Shown here: one piece after another, positions 23,002 to 35,371 of the stretch | Layout: the number at the start of each line of letters is the position of its first letter | Numbering within the stretch: the stretch's first letter is position 1 | Assembly (NCBI GenBank): GCA_022059125.1 | Contig: JAEUWY010000015.1 | Span: 1,550,001 to 1,614,000, forward strand | Length of the DNA stretch: 64,000 nt | Reading direction: 5' to 3' | Source of the DNA: Corynespora cassiicola | Taxonomy: Eukaryota > Ascomycota > Dothideomycetes > Pleosporales > Corynesporascaceae | Position numbers and translations under genes: made by a program | Notes under the pieces: model-generated | The model's database searches: none | What the model saw: only the letters and a program-made list of their open reading frames with translations | Told to the model about the DNA's origin: nothing

Positions 23002-24717
23002 AGATCAACACGAATCTAATTCGGTCCAAATGTTCCGGCGCATTCCATTCGAAAACACCATGCCGTATGTATGCCGAAATAGATCTGCCGGAGGTGCATA
23101 TCTCCAATCACAGGTGAGGGGTGATGGTGGTGAAACATGCAACGACCGTCGAGGCTGGAATATATCATTTGCTGATGGGTCAGTAAATAGATCCAAAGAC
23201 ATGCGCATTTGGCATGTTCCACGTCAGAAAGTTCGCTCGTTTGCACCCTTTTGTGCTTTTTATGCCAGGTCATCTGTCGCGTCACAGAGGGCGCCTGGAG
23301 ATCAACGGCTTTTGCACCCGCAACACTAAGAGTGGGCGTTTCCATCCTGAATAATGGTGAACATATCCTTCTCCACAAGATCTATGCATGATTCGTTTGC
23401 ATGCATGAGCTAAAACGGGGTTCGAGGGCCGTGTTGCGGCGAAATGGCCGGATGTTGGTAGTTGAGCTCGACAGCACCGTGGGAAACCGTTTCTTTCTGT
23501 TGGGTGTCTAAGATGTGCCGCATTCCATGAATCATGAAAGTTCATGCCCGCGGTGGATGGAGTGGCGTGGTCATTGATGGACCCTCCTAATGAGAACGGG
23601 ATAAGAGGTCCGCCAGCCGCGAGTTGACGCACTGACCAACTCGACTTGTTAGCTGCCGGCAGCTGTCGTGCAACGTTGGATCGTCCACGACTCGGTATCA
23701 GCAGAAACGACCCTTATTCCGTCATGGAAGGCCTCGTGTGTTGTTTTTGGCTCTTTTCTTGCAATGTTCAGAAGGCCTTGCACCTCATTTTGCCGCACGA
23801 CGAGCGGTGTGCCGCGTTCGCCATGTCCTCCTATTTTTAGCTCCTCATTACAAACACTGCGAACTAGACATCTCGAGGCTTCTCACTTCTGCTCGACGCC
23901 ACAACCCTGCCGGAATGAGCCGAAATAGGCTTACAGGATGCACAGGTATGCGGCGGTGCCGATCCGTTGCGTGCCTAATAGGTTAGGGACCCAACACGTG
24001 CAGGACTGCATCGTCCACTCTGGCGTCGGTCGAGATCTCAACTGGCCTCTGGTCGCTGCGCGTCATTCGCACGAGGGATTAAGCTTAATTTTGGCGACTG
24101 AAAATAGGTCCCAAACAAAAATCTGTCAGCGGGCTGATCAGTCTGTTCGCTCAGTAGTGCGGAGGCTGAACGACGCCATGACTGCGCCTGACCGTTGACC
24201 TAAAGTCATCATTCTAGTCATTTTGCTATCTAGATTCCTCTCGTCAGCAAATCTTGGGCATCCTATTGGACTGATCTTCGAGTTTTTCTGGGATGGCCAT
24301 GCTAATCCATGTCTTTGCTGGCGTGGACTGACGATGTTCCTCGTACTGATTTTCCTGTCTCCGCAACTTCAGTCTCAGCGGAGCTGTGGAGGCTGAGCTC
24401 ACTTGTCTCTGACCATGCCACGCTGGAGCGCAGCCATGTCACCATCGTCGGGATCGTTGCCATCCGAGGGCCTGTCTGTGGAGTATGCTGATGAGCAAAG
24501 GCAAATGCGGGCGACTGTTTGAATATATAAGTCGAGCATATTCTGCTCAAATGTTCTCATCATCATCACATCCACAACAGTCCAATCATCCAAGCTTTCT
24601 TCCTTTCTATCTTCTCATTTTCCTTAGCTTTCCTAGTTGTTAACGCACTAGTCGCTTCCAGCAAACCCAGCTCTCAAACTCCATTCAAACATCAATCAGC
24701 TCATCCAATCAGTCAAA
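23002..24717. other. Intergenic, 1.7 kb, no gene seen
   Basis: Short frames only on both strands. The right end is the promoter and leader of the cupredoxin gene. Confidence 0.55.
24523..24531 (+). promoter_or_regulatory. TATA box of the cupredoxin gene
   Basis: ATATATAAG about 190 nt before the ATG, followed by a pyrimidine-rich leader (about 24594-24640), an arrangement common in highly expressed fungal genes. Confidence 0.45.
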
Positions 24718-25306
24718 ATGGTTGCCTTCACCTCCATCGTTGCTGCTGCTGTCATCGGCCTTGCTTCGGCCGCCCCCTCGGTCGGTGTCCGCTCCACCGG
24801 AGTCGTCCACCGCATCACTGCCGGATCCACCGTTGAGAACGGCGGTCTCCACTTTGAGCCTCAGAATGTTGTTGCCGAGATTGGTGACGAGATTGAGTTC
24901 CACTTCCTGTAAGCCTCTCCTACTCACTGGCCCACCAATCAGCTCTAACTCCCTCCATAGTCCCAAGGCCCACTCCGTTGTCCAGTCCTCCTTCGACAAG
25001 CCCTGCGTGCCCCTCGCTGGTGGAAACGGCGTCTTCTCCGGCTTCAACTTCAACACCACCGCCGGCGAGGCTCCCAACGTCTTCAAGTTCATCGTCCAGA
25101 ACAAGGAGCCCTTCTGGTACTACTGCTCCCAGACCAACGGCAACCACTGCCAGAGCGGCATGTCGGGCGTCATCAACCAGAACTTCAACTCGGACAAGAC
25201 CCTCACCAAGTACAAGCAGAACGCCATCAACACCGTCACTGTCCAGCCTGCCCAGAACCCTGCTCAGTTCCAGGGTGGCTGGATCGAGCCTAACAAGCCT
25301 TTGTAA
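24718..25306 (+). CDS. Secreted cupredoxin-like protein
   Basis: Two exons (24718-24908, 24961-25306) give 178 aa. A signal peptide (VAFTSIVAAAVIGLASAAP) precedes a single cupredoxin domain. Copper-ligand candidates are the His in PKAHSVVQSSF (H68) and Cys, His and Met in WYYCSQTNGNHCQSGM (C119, H126, M131), the blue-copper order; C79 and C127 could pair as a disulfide. Unlike many fungal extracellular cupredoxins there is no Ser/Thr-rich tail or GPI signal; it stops at WIEPNKPL. Codon use is strongly biased to C-ending codons and the start context is strong (TCAAAATGG), which suggests high expression. The role in fungi is unsettled: electron transfer, copper binding or cell-wall function. 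Confidence 0.88.
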
Positions 25307-25659
25307 AGGTGTACGGATGATGGATCATGAGGTCACATGTGGATGAGTTGCATTTTCCTTTTTTTTATCATTACATTTGCATAGCGTGGCGTCTTTTTCA
25401 GTTCACTCACGGTCGCTTCAAGAAGACTCTGGGGTATATTGGCTCCGATTCATACTAGATAATGACACTCTTTAATGTTTTAGCTCAACAATATAAAGAC
25501 TCGATTTGATCATCTTGTGTGCGATTATGATGTGTTATTTATGGAAACTCGGTTGGAATTAAGTTGCTATATTCTCATGGCTTTGACCACTCTTCAAGGT
25601 CCTCTCATCGGGCAAAGTATTAAAAAAAAAAAAAAGCTCCGCCCCTAGCCCAGCTCAAC
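25307..25659. other. Intergenic between convergent genes
   Basis: 3' regions of the cupredoxin and nitroreductase genes, with an A-run at about 25621-25635. No gene seen. Confidence 0.55.
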
Positions 25660-26388
25660 CTACTCATCCCCCATCAACACACAACACTCACTCCAATGCA
25701 GCCTCTCCGTCCTAATCCGATTCACCGGATGCCCCTCATCCTCATACCCCACCGCCAACCCACAAATAACCCTCATATCCTCCGGCAACCCCAAAACCTC
25801 CTTGACCACCCCCTCATACCCCGCAATCGACACCATGGCACAGCTCCCCAACCCCTGCGCCTCCAGCGCCAACATGAAGCTCTGCAACCATAGCCCCACA
25901 CTCAGCGAATCATGATGCTCCAAAAAATCCTCCATGCACACCACGCCCCCCACCGGCGCATCGAAGAAGCGGTAATTCTGCCGCACTTTGGCGAGCCGCG
26001 CCTCTGCATCCCCGCGTGCGATCTGGAACGCCTCGCCGTAGATCTTGGCGCCCAGCGCCTGGCGGAAGTGGTTGTACTTTTGGGGCACGGGCGGGATGTT
26101 GGGCGCGCCGTGGCTGCTGGCGGCGGTCAGGGCGGCGGTGAGGTTGGAGAGGGCGGACCCCGTGGTCAGGTAGAGGCGCCAGTTTTGGATGTTGGAGTTG
26201 GAGGGGGCGAGTTGGGCGAGGGAGAGGGCTTTTTCGAGGGCGGGGCGGGGGACGGGGCGGGTGGGGTGGAATTGGCGGACGCTGTGGCGGGTTTGGAGGA
26301 GGGTTTCGAGGGTGGATAGGGGGGTGTTTGAGGGGGCTGGGTCGGAGGTTGGGGTTGGGTGGGGGTTGGTGTCATTTTGGGTTGTCAT
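25660..26388 (-). CDS. Nitroreductase-family FMN oxidoreductase
   Basis: A single exon of 242 aa. TRHSVRQF near residue 34 is the family's FMN-phosphate-binding start, LAQLAPSNSNIQNWRLYL is the second FMN contact, and the C-terminal half has LGSCAMVSIAGYE and ICGLAVGYEDE, the usual core. Such enzymes reduce nitro groups, quinones or similar acceptors with NAD(P)H. The first ~25 residues are Pro/Thr-rich and probably disordered. It is convergent with the cupredoxin gene. Confidence 0.88.
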   Translation of the reverse strand: MTTQNDTNPHPTPTSDPAPSNTPLSTLETLLQTRHSVRQFHPTRPVPRPALEKALSLAQLAPSNSNIQNWRLYLTTGSALSNLTAALTAASSHGAPNIPPVPQKYNHFRQALGAKIYGEAFQIARGDAEARLAKVRQNYRFFDAPVGGVVCMEDFLEHHDSLSVGLWLQSFMLALEAQGLGSCAMVSIAGYEGVVKEVLGLPEDMRVICGLAVGYEDEGHPVNRIRTERLHWSECCVLMGDE

Positions 26389-28182
26389 TGTGAGGATTTT
26401 ACGGTGTGGTTTTTGTCTTGCAGTGGATGTTTATTGTACTTATAGACTAGGAAACGAGGCTAGATGGGTATGAGCTTCGATATGCAAGCCTTTCCAAAGC
26501 TGACATCGCTCTCTATTTATTTAATCCATTGATTCCAGTACCTCGCACGAATAAACTACCGTTTTCTCTCCCGAAAGACGTGGTGTTTCTGAATAACATA
26601 GTGCACTAAATGCTGATCAGCCTGGCCGCCAAGCGGTGATTGGGCTTCCCTCAACACATGATATCACCATCGCCTCCGTGTAGTCGGTATGAGAGGGGCA
26701 GACTCCCGATTCTTGTAACCGATCTGAGCGATTTTGTAGATAAGTCGGCCGAGTGAGATGAGTCGAATGGTAGAGACATCAGAGAAGGCCTAGTTGAGTC
26801 CCTGGGTAGCGCGGGGCTAGCCGTGAAAGGAAAAGCAAAGTATGAATAAGCAGTATGTACCAGTGACACAAGCGCAAATAGGCAAGTAGACTTTTAAGCT
26901 TTTCCATTTCCAGGCAAGATGATTTGCACTCATTGACTACTCCCTGCGCCGATTTCCCGACCCCTTGTAGATCATTGAATTCACGGTCTGGTTGGGACCA
27001 ACTATCATAGATATGAATGGATCGGCTGTGGATGTACACCAGCTCGCGTTGAACGGCAGGATGAATAATAGCAGGTCTTCAAGCGGAGGAATGGTGATCA
27101 GGTTCGAGTCCCTTGATTTGGACCACTTCGATGTGCTGTCAAAACTACATCATCTCGACTTTTTCTTTTGAGAGAGTTCGCGGGCTCCATAGGTGATCTC
27201 CCCAAATAAGTCACTGCTACAATGAAGGCTTAATACATAGTCGTAGATCGAAAATAACAAAAAACAAAATTGAATGTCCAACTTCCCATGTAAGTACCTT
27301 TCAAATCTCGAAGTCTGGCCTTCACTACGTGTACCGGCAACAATACGGTGTTGCCAAATCCGGTTAGATTTTGCGACGGCAATCGAAGGCACTAAACGTG
27401 TTATCAGACGACTTGTCAGGGATGGGGCTTTGCAAAATCGCATGACTGAATACGATGTTTAGGCACCCGAACGGCAACAGGTATCCGAAGACTATGGCGG
27501 TTTTTGCGCAACATGACAGCTGACGGCCCTACGCGGGACTGGATAGCCGTTGGCGGACCCTGCCAAGACAAATAGTCCGTCGATATAACGTCTCCTGGGT
27601 TCTCAACGTATTTCTTCTCTTACAGTCTTCTATTCGTCGACTTCGATTTTCTTGGTATTTCGAATACGATAGAGATGGCAAAGGACTCGGGTTTGGTCAC
27701 TCGCTAAATAAGTGAAGGGGTAGAACACTGCCCCGGTTCACCGACTTGCACACGAACGCTCGCCGTGTTTAAAATTGGAAGGATGCCAAGTGCGGCTGTC
27801 GGCAGAACGCCCCTTACGCACCACCTGTGGCACATATGCTTCTGACAGGCAGTTTGCGATGATTGGCTCGACGGAACTCGAGGCTGGAGAATCGGAACGG
27901 GTCAACAGGTGTGATTGGCCAGGGCGATCTTCAAGCCTCCATAACACATCGACAGCGTGGCTCAAAAGTGGCTGTACGGATGACCTCAGTAAAGGGTGTA
28001 CCAGTGGCTATTCTTGCTCGGGAATGTATTGGGAAAAACGGCCGGGCTTATGTCCAAGTTTCTGTTTCATATGATCAAGATGTGCTTATAAGTTCCAGTT
28101 CCTTTTTTCAGGCGATCGGCTCCACCGATCTTTTCTGTATATCAGTCTCCTTTTCTTCAAATTTTTGAAGTTAAAATTTCCT
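26389..28182. other. Intergenic, 1.8 kb, no gene seen
   Basis: Many short frames, none with a motif. A GGTTCGAGTCC box-B-like string at about 27100 was examined as a possible tRNA and rejected. Confidence 0.5.
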
Positions 28183-31100
28183 ATGATCTCGACTTTTGTG
28201 ATAGCGAAACTCTTCCTATTTTGTGCAGTCAGCACACAAGCCGTAGAGCTCGCTGAATATGTGAAAACGGCAGTAAGAATGCAGATGTTGAACGAAAAGT
28301 TGGACCATCGCTAACTTGAGCTCCCAGACAGGCTCCATCAATGGAGGCAACACATTTCCTGGCGTCAGTCGTCCGTTCGGAATCGTCAAAATCGGTCCCG
28401 ATGTGTATACAGGGCAGGCTGCGTATTCGGGGTACGCTCCTGAAGGGAACTTGACAGCATTCAGTATGCTTCATTTGAGCGGGACCGGAGGGGCACCCAA
28501 GTACGGCGTTGTCGCGCAAATGCCAGTCCTGGGAAACATATCCAACCCGTTACATGGATACAACGCAACGAGATCACAGCCCGATTTTACAGAACTGGGA
28601 TACTACAAGTCATGGCTTAATGGTAGCATGGAAGTCGAGCTTGCGGCTACGACACATGCTGGGATGTTCCATTATACATTTCCGGAAGGAAGTACGCCCA
28701 ATGTCATAGTCGATGTATCGCATGTGCTTTACGCATATCGTGGGCAAGGGCTGGATCAAAGTTACCTTGGGGGAAATATTTCTGTATCCGAAAAGGATGG
28801 CATGATCATGTATCGAGGCTATGGCTCTTATGACAATGTAAGCGCTCAGCAGGAAACTAAAAGGTCGAAAAAGTGTATAAAGCCGAATAAATTCTAACGC
28901 GCAAGTGCAGGGATGGAACCGCTCACCAGGGTGGAGGGTATATTTTTGCGGCCACTTTAGTGCTCCTGCATCATATAAGACATTCGTTGGCCATGGGAAC
29001 AGCCGTACTCACTTGACGAATTACTCTACATCGCCGACTGTAGATTCCGAATCCAGGCTTGGGGCTGTTTTCACATTCAATGAAACAACTGTGACATCAC
29101 GGGTTGGAGTGTCTTTCAGTAAGTCTACATCGAGAGATCCACTGCTGGACGGACTCGCTGACCTGTACAAGTCTCAACAAACCAAGCTTGCACTAATGTA
29201 GAAGACCAAATTGCGCCGGATGTGAATATTGAAACATTGCGAAATGAGACCCGAAAGGTATGGGATGAAGAAGTTCTATCGAAAGTGACGACAACCGACA
29301 CCGATGAGAACAAGCTTCAGCAGCTGTATACTGCACTGTACTTTATGCATCTTTTGCCAATAAACAAGACAGGAGAAAATCCAGGGTGGGATTCTGATGA
29401 ACCATATTACGATGATATCTTTACGCTTTGGGACATCGTAAGTCAGAGCTGAAGTTCTGTTGGAGCGACAGGAGAAGCAGCTCACTGACTCCCTTCTCTG
29501 CAGTTCCGATGCACCACCTCCCTCTATCAAATTCTACAGCCTAAGATGTACGAGGAGTTTATCCGCTCACTGATCGACGTATGGCGACATGATGACTACA
29601 TGCCCGACGGCCGTTCCTCGTTCTGGAATGGAGCGACACAAGGTGGTTCAAACTCCGATACTGTCCTTGCAGACGCATACGTGAAGGGAGTACGTGGAAA
29701 GGTAAATTGGGACGATGGTTTCGCGGCGATGGTGAAGAATGCAGAAGTGGTTCCGCCGGTTAGCCCGGGCAACCGAGATCGAGGGGGGTCGACGAAGGAC
29801 GGACGAGGTGCATTGCCAGACTGGCTGGAGCACGGCTTCATTACTCCAAAATTCTATCGATCTGTCAGCCGTGCAGTTGAGTAGTAAGTTGTGTCTGTGT
29901 AGGAATATTAGTTTGGTGGCTTGGGTGCTGATTCATTGGACAGTGCGGGAAATGACTTCGCGCTGCGGCAGGTCGCCATGGGCTTGAACAAGGACGCCGA
30001 CGCAGCCAAATATCTCCACCGATCTCGATACTGGCGAAATCATTGGAATGGCAACGCCACTTCTCTCGGTTTCAAAGGCTTCCTCGTACCGCGAGATGAG
30101 AACGGCTTCATATCCCAAGACCCTATGGATTGCGGTGGTTGTTATTGGGGGGATCACTGTGGGTCGGCTCTTTTCCCCACACAAGGGCATTACGCGCTGA
30201 CTCCGTAAGATTACCAAGGACTTCCCTGGGAATATAGCTTCAATGTCCACCACGATGTCAATACCATCATCGCGCTTTCGGGCGGGCCCGACAGCTTCGT
30301 CGAGAAGCTTGACATGATTTTCAAGCCACAGGTGCGGCCATGGGGAAACGAGCGATTTAATAACACCATGTACGATCCTGGGAACCAACCCAGTTTCGGC
30401 AGTCCTTACCTGGTGAGATGCCCAACTCGGACCGAAAGACCATGACTGATTACCTGTTCAGTACAATTTTGCCTTTCGTCAAGATCGATCGGTCGAAGTC
30501 AGCCGCTTCACCGCAAAAACGTACTTCTCACCGACTCCCGGTGGCTTGCCTGGAAATAGCGACGCGGGCGCCATGGAGAGCTGGCTGCTGTGGGTCATGA
30601 TAGGGCTGTACCCGATCACGGGCCAGACCACGTTCCTCGTGGGCTCCCCTTGGTTCTCAAATCTCAACATCTCGCTTGGAGATGGAAGATACTTCCGGGT
30701 GACTAGTTCCGGAGGGTCCGACGACGCGTACCAAGTACAGAGCCTCAAGGTCAACGGCAAAGAGTGGGACAGGAGTTGGGTCGAGTGGAGCGATGTGTTC
30801 GAGAACGGCGGGGAAATGCACTTCGAACTTGGGACCGAGCCTGCGAATTGGGCGACGGGAGATCCACCACCGAGTCCCGCCAGCGAATACGGAAACAAAG
30901 CACGAAGCACGGTGCCTTTTGTGGAGGTCTACACTGCCGCAAACACCTTAGGAGGGGCAGGAGCAGATGGAGAAAAGGGGCGATCCTTGTCCATTCTGGA
31001 GATCGCTCTCATCTCCGTTTTGTCGGCGGTTTCTGCAGTGGTAGCGGCGGCCTTGGCGTGGTGTATCTGGAAGCGAAGGCGTCTTTGCAAAGAGAGGGGA

Positions 31101-31313
31101 GACCTGGCGGGAGTAGTCACAGCCGCTGAGATGCAGCCACTTCATCGAGCAAGTGCCGATTTCCGGGCCATAGATTCGAGGCTTTCGAGCGCCTCTGATT
31201 CATCATCTTCGCTGGCAAAGCCAAGCAGTCCGTTTCTGCGACCTAGCGATGGCCAGGTCATCGGAACGGGTATAGTGGGTAGTGGCGTAACTGCCCAGGC
31301 AAGAAATGGTTAG
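28183..31313 (+). CDS. Glycoside hydrolase family 92 alpha-mannosidase, membrane-anchored
   Basis: Eight exons (28183-28272, 28328-28837, 28911-29118, 29202-29437, 29504-29883, 29944-30158, 30210-30412, 30462-31313) give 897 aa; all phases agree. A signal peptide (ISTFVIAKLFLFCAVSTQA) precedes the GH92 N-terminal beta-domain (SINGGNTFPGVSRPFG). The catalytic (alpha/alpha)6 domain has DIFTLWD, WRHDDYMPDGRSS, GGCYWGDHYY, PGNSDAGAMESW and GLYPITG. GH92 enzymes are calcium-dependent exo-mannosidases with inversion, acting on alpha-1,2 and other mannosides of N-glycans and cell walls. Unusually, the protein continues into a hydrophobic helix (about residues 792-816) followed by WKRRR and a Ser-rich tail of about 80 residues. 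That makes it a type I membrane protein with the enzyme outside. The third intron (29119-29201) removes family residues less neatly than the others and may be mispredicted by a few codons. Confidence 0.9.
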
Positions 31314-31860
31314 AACAATGGCTTTAATTGGTTTCGATATGCGCAAAATAGACTACGGGAACTCAAACAGGGTCCCGCGCCATTGCATGACCATATCAAT
31401 GGCAGCTTTGGCTGGTTGATGCTTGCACATGATCCACACCAACGTCGAGGACGGGATTTTCGCTCGAGCCATCGAGGACCCACCTCTTGGCCCCTGTACC
31501 ATATCTGACGTTGCAACACCCATTGTAGTGAAGAGCATGATACGAAGAGTATGACTAGAGTGTTATGCATTTTTGCCATCCACAGGAAGCATCGTCATGG
31601 GCTGTGAAGTGAAGAAATTTGTATTATTTATGAGATTTGGTATCAGAATCGTAAAGTCCGTGAACAACATGATAAATGTAACACCCAATAGGCCCACATG
31701 GTATCCAGCAGGTTCGCAAATGCTGTCGGCGCATCTATGGTCTTTTCCCAGACCTCAATGTGAAACCAAACGCCGGGACCACTCTCTTGATAATGTGATG
31801 CCATCACCCCTAGGCCAGTCATGTCATGTTTTGCAGTTGAGTCCTACGCTGCCCATGAGC
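31314..31860. other. Intergenic between convergent genes
   Basis: 3' flanks of the GH92 and the 7-TM-like gene. No gene seen. Confidence 0.55.
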
Positions 31861-33361
31861 TCATACCATCTTCTCTGCAGATACTGTCCTCTCCGGGCCG
31901 TAAGCATGATAGTCTCTGTCACTGTTCATGCTCCGTTGTTCGATCTCCACTTCTTGCGTTTGCTCCGTCTGAACTCTGATCTTGTGAAGCTCCACAATCT
32001 CGTCTTCGCTCTCTCTTCCCTTGTGGTGATGCGTCGCACCCTTGCATTCCGTAGTGATGGTTCCTGCCAGAGTGAGGGCTTTCTTTGGTTCCGAAAGGCG
32101 TTGTCCGGGCCATATGCTGATCGATTCGCGTCGTGATTTTGGGACATCGCTGTCGAACCTTGGGGTATTCGGGCTTTGGAGGCTGATATCTTTTCGATCA
32201 ATGGCCGAGTCTCCGTGTGAACCACTCCTGCTGTCTTCTCGTGAATTGTCGACTTGCGTGACCCAATGAAGGACGAGGACGCAGAAAAGAATGTCGGCAT
32301 TGCAGCACATCAGGCAGATCCAGCCTGGTTCGCCTTTAAGAACCATAAGAACCGTCAAGTTCACGACCGAGGAGGTCAGAGTCACACAGCTACCAATGAA
32401 GCTGCGGAAAGCCATCATACGTAGGGTGCGGTTAGTTCCATGCTGGTAAGAATAAAGATTCCGGAGAGGTATGATGAATAAAAGGGTCAGATATACCTGC
32501 AAGACAGATTAGCTGGTGTGGAAGGGAAAATTAAGAGGGTAAGCATACATTAACGACAACATCGAATATGATAAGCGGCATCATGGCAATCTTCTCCATT
32601 CCAATGATGCAAACCCCGTCATCGTTGATGTATGCGATGCGGCTACAGAAGGTCAGTAATGATCTTGCGTTGGGTAACATTTGTACCTACAATACGAAGT
32701 TCATGATCACCACACAAACATACGGGACTGGCTGTGTTAGCGTATCTCCTGGCAGTCTCGTCTGGACCACTCACAGAGCATGACAAGGCAATTGAACATC
32801 CACAGCTTCGTTTGCATGCGGGGTCGACGGCTTCCGCGGATGATGTACTATTTCGGTAAGCGACGCGATGCACCACAAGGAATGGTAGCATACGGCTCTT
32901 TCCACGAGAAAATAATAAATTAATATCTTTGTTGACATATAGCAGACGAGGCCTATTGCTGATCAGTGGCGAAATGTGCAACATGGGAGAACCACTCACA
33001 CAAAAGAATACCACCCTCGCAAATCCCCGCTGACTTGTTGATGCCAAAACCTCGTGCGATAACATCGGTGACGAAGACGAACAGCGTTGAGTCGACATAG
33101 ATGATAATGATAACTGTGTGCGTCAGAGAAGTCGTAATAAGGACTTCGGGAAACCCTACGCCATGTTGCAAGAGGCAATTTCCTCCAAGTTGTAATATTT
33201 TGTATCCGTCGTGCTTATCTTGTCAGCGATTGTGGATGGTGTCGCGAATGTGAGCCCTCACTGAGGCACACCGCCAGAACGCCAAAGGTAGTGAGCGAGA
33301 GCATGACGGAAACAATGTTTCCCGCGAGCGGGACATCGGCTGCCGGAACGTGATCAGCCAT
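31861..33361 (-). CDS. Fungal seven-helix-like membrane protein of unknown function
   Basis: Seven exons: 33361-33262, 33218-33000, 32952-32894, 32847-32775, 32727-32691, 32642-32549 and 32496-31861. They give 405 aa with consistent phases. Hydrophobic segments run through AGNIVSVMLSLTTFGVLAV, TVIIIIYVDSTLFVFV, GGILLCLVCYMSTKILIYYF, LWMFNCLVML, VPYVCVVIMNFV, MPLIIFDVVVNVYLTLLFII and VVNLTVLMVL. Motifs known from a Pezizomycotina family are KILIYYFLVERA, VNVYLTLLFIIPLRNLYS and GEPGWICLMCCNADILF. A hydrophilic C-terminal tail of about 140 residues is rich in Ser, Arg and Glu. The layout resembles a receptor or sensor, but no function is known to me. Five of the six introns are under 100 nt, so the gene is hard to see from open frames alone. 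Confidence 0.82.
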
Positions 33362-35371
33362 CTTGATGCGTCCTTTCCGGATTGCTCCCAACGGTCGATA
33401 AGTACAATGCCCGGGCACTGTTCGATGGCAGAATTCGATAGATCGTGTCGTCGGAATCTCGTTTCGACGATATGTAGGAATGCGGCCATGCAAATCATGA
33501 TATATCTCGGCTGTAGCGATTGCGATGAATGAGAATTCCAATAGGGTTTTGGGTCTGGCCCAATGAACAGCAACGGGGGCCGAGCCTAGCCTGAAACAAT
33601 CCGCAAGGCGCCGTTGCTGCTGTGATCGGCCTCACAAGTGCGCAAGCTGTCCTCAGAGTCAATGCCATCGGAACAGGTCCGCGAACTTTCGTTGGCTGGA
33701 AATTTTCTGCGACAGAAACGCCACGACAAGGTACATTCTTCTTTGATCATTCTAGGAGGTTAACCAGGCAGTTCTGGCATGTAGCTGCGATTCACCGTCA
33801 ACTATCCACTCTCAGAAACCCATGAAGACCTGGTTTGTAAATTTTATCTGCTTTAAGATGGATTAGGTCTCGTTATGTTGCAATCAGGGCGCACGAGGCT
33901 CAATATTGTTTTGAAGAGAAACGCAGGGAAGCCCCACGTGGAACCCTGTCGGCAAGTCCTGCACGTGCTTTGTATGCGGGGTGTGGTGGGAGCTGGCCAA
34001 GTCGTCATCGAAGATAGCAAGTAAACCGGGGAACATGTCATTGATCAGCATTATACATGAAAGCCAATCAGTTAAATGAAAACCCCACGGCCCGGTGTCA
34101 ACCTTGCAGTCCCTAAGATTTGAGGCTCAGGTAACTTCAAATTTGCTGTCGGATCCGGGTTCAATTTGCCCAAACACCCGTCGTTGCCAAGGTCTCTATT
34201 TCACATGAGAATGAACTGATTAATGGACATTGACATGGGATGCGAAACCGGCTGACAGTAAAGACAGAACGGCAGCACCGAAAGCGAGAACGGGTGTGGA
34301 ATCCGAACAAAGTCACGATCATGACATAACGGATGCCGCTCCCACGATAACCAGAACGAGACCCTGAATATGAGACGCACATAAGCCGGGTTGACGGCTG
34401 CGGCGTGAAACAGCGACCCAAACCTCGTGTTTTGGCCTTCGCCAGCTATCGATAACAGTCCTTGCGCGGGAAGGCTGCACACTGACAGTGCCGTTACGGC
34501 TGATGCACGAGTATATTGGGAATGCCGGAGAGCAGTGGTTCGCTAAATGGATTCTCGGACATAGCTACCAGCTATGAGGCTTGATCAAAGTTTCTCCGAC
34601 AGATCGGGGCTTGCGAAATCCTTACGATGACGGAATGTCCCGCGGAGACCCTACTCCAACTGCGGCTAATCGTCTTCTTCAGCCATGGGAATTTCGACAA
34701 GAAAGTTTGCGGTTACGAAGGTCAAACTTTGCTGCAGGGACGATGACAGTTTGGTCAAAGCAGGTGGAGCCGCGATACCAAAAAAGTCAGGGTTTTGTCA
34801 AAATCAGCTTACTGAGGCGACGGTAGTCAGTCATTGTAAGAGCCTGGACATGGGTTGAGCCCGAATAAAGTTCAGCGCATAGACGGCCCCTGGCGACCGC
34901 TCCGAGAAGCGTCTGATCTTTGCGGCTCCGCTCGTAGGAGACCGTCAGTGGTCACAAGCTACAGTGTCGCTGGTACCAATCGGGACAGACTGACGAGTCA
35001 GTCGCCACCAGAAACCTAAGCCTCGTTTCGTTTTGCCAGCATGGGAGTATCGACTTTCCAGAATATGGATGAAGCAGCGGGGCAAATAATGACCCGTTCA
35101 TCACAATCCCAGTCCTCAATAATCACGAGCACTTCATCTATGCCATATTGATTTGATCACAAATGCAAGCAGCACACAATACTTCGCTAATTCCCGGGAA
35201 AATCTCGCATTAGAGGCGCGACCTCAAATGAAAACTCTAGCGTACCAAAACATTATCCCAACGAGCGTGACAAAGAAATGACCCGATCAAGCCACAACGT
35301 CCACTTCGGCAATTCTACTGCACCATTTCAGCGAATTCGAATACACCCAAGCCCTGTGATGGTATTCACGC
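33362..35371. other. Gene-poor stretch, 2.0 kb
   Basis: Promoter side of the 7-TM-like gene, then no supported exon. No transposon domain or terminal repeat recognised. Confidence 0.5.

Noticed and set aside
25621..25635. A-run as a retroelement tail
   Set aside because: A plain homopolymer between two convergent genes, with no target-site duplication or element next to it.
27062..27135. Possible tRNA gene around a GGTTCGAGTCC string
   Set aside because: The putative T-stem pairs poorly, no A-box (TRGYnnARnnG) lies at the right distance and no acceptor stem forms.
32953..33171. Extra intron in the 7-TM-like gene at a GTAGGG site
   Set aside because: Using it shifts the frame; reading through gives the hydrophobic segment TVIIIIYVDSTLFVFV in frame.
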